Origin: JBHIBA01 sp046758845
GTDB lineage: Bacteria; UBA8248; JACPRG01; G963555815
Direction: 5' to 3'
NCBI GenBank assembly: GCA_046758845.1
Contig: JBHIBA010000300.1
Location: 1 to 5,720, forward strand
Length of the DNA: 5,720 nt
Part shown: piece by piece, positions 5,659 through 5,720 of the stretch
Layout of the letters: each line of letters starts with the position of its first letter
Numbering within the stretch: the first letter of the stretch is position 1
Notes under the pieces: generated by a model
The model's input: only the letters and a program-made list of their open reading frames with translations
The model's database searches: none
What the model was told of the DNA's origin: nothing
Position numbers and translations under genes: made by a program

Positions 5659-5720
5659 CAAACTGCGGTTGGAGGTGTGTGCGCTTAAGCCGGACGTCTT
5701 TGGCGCGCGCCTTCCGAGAG

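Noticed and set aside
4810..5661. 283-residue antisense open frame over the acyl-CoA dehydrogenase gene
   Set aside because: It is opposite a strongly conserved enzyme frame and shows no recognisable domain; GC-rich third positions explain the lack of stops.

Overview
The window is high-GC bacterial DNA with strong GC preference at third codon positions. It carries four well-supported genes, all on the + strand. The mix is an exported NMT1/THI5-type binding protein, a COG0402-type amidohydrolase, and two beta-oxidation or butyrate-pathway enzymes. That fits a free-living Gram-negative-type heterotroph, such as a proteobacterium-like or uncultured soil or sediment lineage. The sequence alone does not fix the taxon.

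Layout: positions 1-240 are a leader with only a weak promoter candidate. 241-1260 encodes a periplasmic solute-binding protein with a clear signal peptide. After a 144-base gap, 1405-2796 encodes a metal-dependent amidohydrolase. 2797-3403 is a 607-base gap. Its first part holds a possible 70-codon small gene (2831-3043, TTG start, strong ribosome binding site), and the rest is apparently non-coding with a 9-bp inverted repeat. 3404-4264 encodes a 3-hydroxybutyryl-CoA dehydrogenase. After 158 bases, 4423-5553 encodes a short-chain-type acyl-CoA dehydrogenase whose best start is a CTG codon behind a near-perfect Shine-Dalgarno sequence. The 3' end (5554-5720) carries two copies of a 27-bp repeat at a 40-bp period; the first overlaps a possible intrinsic terminator.

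Two functional modules are suggested. The first pairs uptake of a small, possibly nitrogen-containing, molecule with a cytoplasmic hydrolase that may process it; no permease or ATPase gene is present here. The second covers two redox steps of short-chain acyl-CoA metabolism: FAD-dependent acyl-CoA/enoyl-CoA interconversion and NAD-dependent 3-hydroxyacyl-CoA/3-ketoacyl-CoA interconversion. Crotonase, thiolase and ETF genes are not in the window.

The points most worth a second look are residue substitutions at normally catalytic positions in the amidohydrolase (HxxE Glu to Thr, and the His of the HNP/HCP motif to Asn) and in the hydroxyacyl-CoA dehydrogenase (active-site Asn to Asp). The CTG start, the possible small gene and the 3' tandem repeat follow. 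I found no convincing new multi-gene system, mobile element, CRISPR array or RNA gene.
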